NCBI GenBank assembly: GCA_030704615.1
Contig: CM060732.1
Span: forward strand, 11,348,001-11,408,000
DNA length: 60,000 bases
Direction: 5' to 3'
Origin: Takakia lepidozioides
Lineage: Eukaryota > Streptophyta > Takakiopsida > Takakiales > Takakiaceae
The position numbers were made by a program, and so were the translations under genes. The notes beneath the pieces were generated by a model that did no database searches, was not told the DNA's origin, and saw only the letters and a list, made by a program, of their open reading frames with translations. Positions 55,861 through 60,000 of this stretch are shown here, piece by piece. The stretch's first letter is position 1. Each line of letters begins with the position of its first letter.

Positions 55861-56175
55861 ACAATTGGAGTGAAGGGGTTAGTGTTTGTGTCATGGCTCG
55901 TCTGTAATGCTTGGAATTAAGTTTAGGTTGATGGTCAGTGTGACTGTTGGGTGTTTATTGTCTCCGCAATATTAGGTTGGTGGCCAATCTGCTAAAAAAA
56001 GAGCCACATCTCAAGAGCTTGCAGGCAGCAGTAGACAACTTTAGGGTGTGTTCTCTACCCTATAACAACATTGTCTTTTTGTGAAGATAGGAATAGGGGT
56101 CCAGTGCTACGAGCTCGGAGCACCGAGCTTTTCAAACAACATTGTTTTTTCCAGGAGACAGGAAGGTATCTAAAC
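55861..56175. other. Noncoding spacer between LINE and zinc-finger gene
   Basis: No gene seen. It probably includes the 5' UTR and promoter of the gene at 56176. Confidence 0.3.
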
Positions 56176-57106
56176 ATGGGAAGATCCAACATAACAGGGA
56201 AGCGTATCAAAGTGAAGTCAAGACGTCATGAAGCCCCTTCATCTTGCGTTGTGTCTGTTGTAGCAAACAGTGACGTCGTACCAACTCCTGTTACCTCGAC
56301 AGAGCCGGCGCGTACAGGAGGAGGGCAAGGAGTGCTAGGAGGGCAAGGAAGTAAGTTCATGCTTATTTACAACTCTTGGGACTCCTAGGGGATTCCTAGT
56401 TTCAAGTACATTTTCATTCTTTTATTGCTTGGATTGTATGCAACGTCTTTACTTCCACAGAGGTATTAAAAGGTGTCTTTTCTGTACAGAGGTATGTGCA
56501 TTATGTGCAGGATAGGTGTAGTGCTAAACACAGAAGTATAATAGATGCCTAGAGACAAATATCTTTACAAAGGTATCATCATGTAGGTGAATCTCCATTT
56601 CTAAAACCCTGGTATGCCTAATTTCACACATCCACTATCTATGTTATTTAGGTGGTTCGTTTGCACAAGAGGGGGTGCACTACAAACGGGAGAATGGACA
56701 TTGGTTTTGTTTGATCTGCGGCGAAGGACCTTCCATGGGTTGGAAGGACAAACATAACTTCCAAAACCACCTTGTGGTAAAGTGTGGAGGTCCTCGCCTC
56801 CTTCCAGGTAAGCCTGGTCGCCCTACGGATGGGAAGAAGAGAAAACAAAATTACCATAGAACGAACATGAAGATCTATGGGGATGCAGATAAGAGAAAGA
56901 GGGTGTATGAGAACAAGGCGCGTTACAGGTTCAAATTGAAAGCGGAGCGACTGTGGGAAATGGCACAAGGTGGTTCAAGGCACGTTACTGGCAAAAGAAA
57001 TATGGCTATCTCTGAAAGAAACAGACAATTTCAAACCTCACAATTGATGAATGGCTTCCCCTGCATCATCATGTACTCCCCTGGCACTAGTATCTGGCCC
57101 CCATGA
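56176..57106 (+). CDS. Two-exon basic zinc-finger protein
   Basis: Exon 1 is 56176-56350 (MGRSNITGKRIKVKSRRHEA to GGQGVLGGQG) with donor GGAA|GTAAGT. Exon 2 is 56652-57106 with acceptor ATTTAG. The phases match and give 209 residues. Exon 2 starts GSFAQEGVHYKRENGHWF and has one zinc-finger-like motif (CLICGEGPSMGW, then KHNFQNHLVVKC), followed by a strongly basic region (KPGRPTDGKKRKQNYHR, ADKRKRVYENKARYRFKL) suited to DNA binding in the nucleus. No transposase core is seen. It lies between inverted tandem repeats that could be element ends, so it may be a mobile-element accessory protein. Family unknown. Confidence 0.55.
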
Positions 57107-57373
57107 CACAACCCCAGAGAAAACAAAAGACATGTTCATTTCGAGAATTATCTCCAATAATCTTGTTTCGATACCCTTACAAAGGTATCATGTTGCAATT
57201 GGGCTGTGTGTTCGATAGAGAGTTTAATATATCAACTCTTAGACGTTGATACTCTTACAGTGGTATCATGTTTGGTATATGTACATACCCGTATATTGGC
57301 ACTATAAGGGCTTGGCAGTATGAAATTGGTTAGTGTCTCAAGGTGCAGATGAAACATGCTAACAGGGAAACTA

Positions 57374-57560
57374 CCTCATAACGATACCCTTACCTACAGA
57401 TGGTGTAGTTTTGACTAAGTTTCTTTGGAATCAAGCGCTGTACCTCTGTGAGTATACCAAACAGGGCTAGTACCCAATGACGATACCTCTACCTGCATAT
57501 AGACTAATTTACCAAAACTAACTAAGTTCTGTTGTAATCAAGCGCTATACCGCTACACCT
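57374..57560 (-). repeat. Tandem repeat, right member of the inverted pair
   Basis: In reverse complement it reads TATAGCGCTTGATTACAAC, AGGTAGAGGTATCGTCATTG and CAGCGCTTGATTCC. This is the same unit as 51371-51620, nearly two copies. Confidence 0.75.
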
Positions 57561-58328
57561 GCGCAAAGGGCGTCCATTCAGTAGAGGTTGAAAATGACTT
57601 GGGCATCTCAAAGTAGACTCCTAACCTATCATGCCAAGTGATACCATTCATCATCATACCTGTCATACCTATCATCATCATGCCAAGTGTAAGGTTGTTG
57701 ACCACTTATGTGAGAAAAATAAATGTTACATGGAAGCAAAAAAATTCTACTTTGTGGTTGTACAGGCTACAGGAGTGTTCTAAAACCTGGAGAGATAGAC
57801 CTCTCGGTGGCTATGGAAGGTATACAGCAGTTGGAGAAACCATGACTCCAATCAACAGAACACAAGTTATCAGATTTTAAACTCAAGGTACATGGCATAT
57901 AAGAGACAAGGGTGCAGCTATAAGTCCTGGTTGAATATTCGTGTCTCCATGAGTGTATATTCAGATTTTTATTACTGTATGCAAAATTCTTAGATTATGA
58001 ATAGAGGGTTCTTGAAAATGAGGCAAGTTGGTCATCATTGTCTCATATGTGGGGCAGACAAAGATTGTTGGAGATAAAAGGCGGCCTCATGAGCCTCACG
58101 CTGTGCACTTCCCAATGAAACCCAACAATTTCACAACCCTCCAGAGATCGTACAACCCAGGCCCTGCCCCCAAGTAGTATGGTTGGGAGATGATAATGGT
58201 TTAGGGTGTATGGTTCAATATGGACAATGGATATGATGAAGGGAAAAGATGACATTTATTTAACAGAAATCCTCAAAGTACGTGACATAAAATAATTATC
58301 TTTGAATGTGATTGTCCCACTTATTCAG
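57561..58328. other. Noncoding region, nothing recognised
   Basis: ORFs such as 57638-57880 plus have no domain and start in low-complexity ATCAT-rich sequence. Confidence 0.3.
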
Positions 58329-60000
58329 TTAATCACAATTACATACAAGAGCTTGTGTAATTAAAAGTTGGAAAGCTTCCCTACTTAACACGGTATTACC
58401 AATGAGGTCCAATTGATCAAAATATCTATGTTCATGCGTTGCCAAACCACAATACCAAGACATGTAGTAGTGGAGATGAAAACAAGAGATCGAATCCTTC
58501 CCAACCTTTCCAATTTCATAAGCTTGTGCACGGACACGAACCATGTCAGGAATGAGTTCAGCTCCTTTGGTAGGAAGGTCATGCAAACCACCTGTACATC
58601 GCCACCTTTGATTCCCACGAGGCCCCAAGTCTTGGTTACCAATGTGTCGGGGGTCTTCCCTGAATCGTGGGTCATCAATAAGGTGGCTGGTCCATCTACA
58701 TGATCAAACACATCACCACATTAGAATAACATTCCAATGTAAATTGTAGCTTAACAATGAAAGTACAAACAAGAGAAAACCATGAGCTTACCCATGCAAA
58801 CGTTCATACTCGCGAAAGAAACGAGCAGGAACATGTGATCGACGATATCGACCGTTTTCATTAATCGTGCGAACTCGATGTCCATTCCAAATCTTCACGT
58901 ATTCATCAACAGCTTCTTGTAGTATGGGCATATATACGTCAATAAAAGTTCTCGTTGCCACGGATCGTCCATATCCAATAATCCATCATTGACCATTGCT
59001 TGGAAGCAATTTTTGTAGTAGAACATTACCTTCTCCCATAGATGCCGCCAAAAGTGTTCAATCCTCTAACGTGGTGATTCACCACACAAAGTATTAGGAA
59101 TATGCACAACATTACACACTCAAAGATTAATAAAGATGAACCAAGAAATATGACAGAAACGTAAAGTTGATATGCAAGATAGAATTGTATAGAACACTAA
59201 CCTGATTGTGTGTAGAAGACCCAGTCAAGTACGGATTGGGTGTTTCAGAACGTGTGGCTTCAATGTGTTGTTTTATAAGAGAGTGCTCTACTGCAAAATC
59301 AGATCGAATTCGTAAAGGTGCTCCAAACTTGGAAACTGCATTGTGATATCCTTTGAAAATGGTTTTTTCTTTCTTGTTTCTTGCAACGTTCGCCCATAAA
59401 ACAAAATGAGAGGCCCCATCAATGCCAGCATGTACTCGAAGACCAAACATAATCAATTTGTCATAAGCTGCACCACGAATTGCATACATGTTTTAGTTTG
59501 CCTACAATTTTGTGCGATATGTAATACAAAGAAAACGCCTTGCATGTGCATCTTCAAAGAACATTAAGATGCATGAGATAAAATACTTACAGTCAATGTG
59601 CCATAGAGCCATAGGCATTGTCACATTATACTGAGTCCTCCGAATTGCCTGTGCCCTTCTCCTACGCTCATAATGGTAGGGTGAGATGATTTTCAAAGCT
59701 TCCCCCACCTTCCTTCGAGGAATCCGCCAATTTGACCTCCTTAAGGCAGATTGCACTGTTCTCATTCCCCAATTTGACCCATTCTCTTCAATAGGAAGTA
59801 ACTCTTGAATCTTTTCACACAAGCATTGGACACTCAATTCATGATGAACTTTGAAAGGAGACCCTTGGACTTCTGATAGCAATCTTCTCAATGGTCGTAC
59901 ATCATCAAAAGAAAGGGCAGTGGCGATTGATTTCATTGTGGCACCCTCATTCAACATTGCTTCCACATAAAGTACTAAATCATCCACTACTTTGTCACCA
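58329..60000 (-). CDS. Integrase-core (DDE) domain protein, partial at the window edge
   Basis: The open frame enters from the right edge. Exon A, to about 59591, has a helical N-terminus (LRRLLSEVQGSPFKVHHEL, SNWGMRTVQSALRRSNWRIP) and MALWHIDCK. Exon B (about 59469-59210) has LRVHAGIDGASHFVLW and APLRIRSDFAVEHSLIKQH. Exon C (about 59066-58797) begins RIEHFWRHLWEKV and, after a one-base frame change near 58945, has EYVKIWNGHRVRTINENGRY. The last part (58700-58329) is Cys/Trp-containing with no known domain. The probable catalytic triad is D (WHIDC), D (RSDFA), E (RIEHFW). This is the integrase-core layout found in many uncharacterised eukaryotic proteins and IS3EU/Ginger-like transposons. It may be a domesticated or decaying transposase; the frame change favours decay. 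Confidence 0.6.

Overview
The window is eukaryotic nuclear DNA dominated by transposable elements. Genes are split by GT-AG introns. The repeats include Ty3/gypsy elements with a tRNA-iMet-type primer site, a chromovirus, LINEs, hAT, piggyBac and MULE-like DNA transposons. Host-like pieces are a TKL-type kinase, clathrin heavy-chain exons and an LRR fragment. A gypsy element carrying its own C5 DNA methyltransferase and a PHD finger, next to plant-like kinase and clathrin sequence, suggests a streptophyte (charophyte) alga. A Chara-like genome is my best guess, but this is inference and no single sequence here proves it.

Layout. 181-1195: a small TIR element. 2485-22801, minus strand: a degenerate Ty3/gypsy element (here Gypsy1) with the order gag, protease, C5 cytosine methyltransferase, RT, RNase H, integrase, PHD finger. 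Gypsy1 is split inside its integrase by a 12.9-kb DNA element (3506-16360) flanked by an 11-bp target duplication, CTCTGCCGAGC. That element has two divergent genes. On the minus strand is a frameshifted MULE-like transposase with a SWIM zinc finger. On the plus strand is an apparently intact 11-exon gene that joins a ParB-like domain to an amino (N6A/N4C-type) DNA methyltransferase fold. A 2.8-kb array of 25 near-perfect palindromes sits in the first intron of the plus-strand gene.

22802-27090: mostly noncoding tandem and inverted repeats. 27560-31800: a decayed chromodomain gypsy element (Gypsy2) on the plus strand. 31880-33470: hAT remains. 33668-36080: a truncated kinase gene joined to three clathrin heavy-chain exons. 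36118-37015: a 5'-truncated LINE. 37055-41681: a cluster of LTRs of one further gypsy family (here R1), including a head-to-head LTR pair and one LTR split by an insert with an LRR fragment. 43729-48375: a piggyBac element with recognisable TTAA-flanked ends and a broken transposase. 50106-50857: two tandem paralogous small genes. 51371-57560: a region bounded by inverted tandem repeats, holding a LINE copy and a two-exon zinc-finger gene. 58329-60000: a minus-strand gene for a DDE integrase-core protein that runs off the window.

The most notable content is the nesting of two unrelated mobile elements that each carry a different class of DNA methyltransferase. The retroelement has a 5mC writer plus a PHD chromatin reader. 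The DNA transposon has a ParB-amino-methyltransferase and a large palindrome array. All functional statements are read from motifs by eye; no database search was run.
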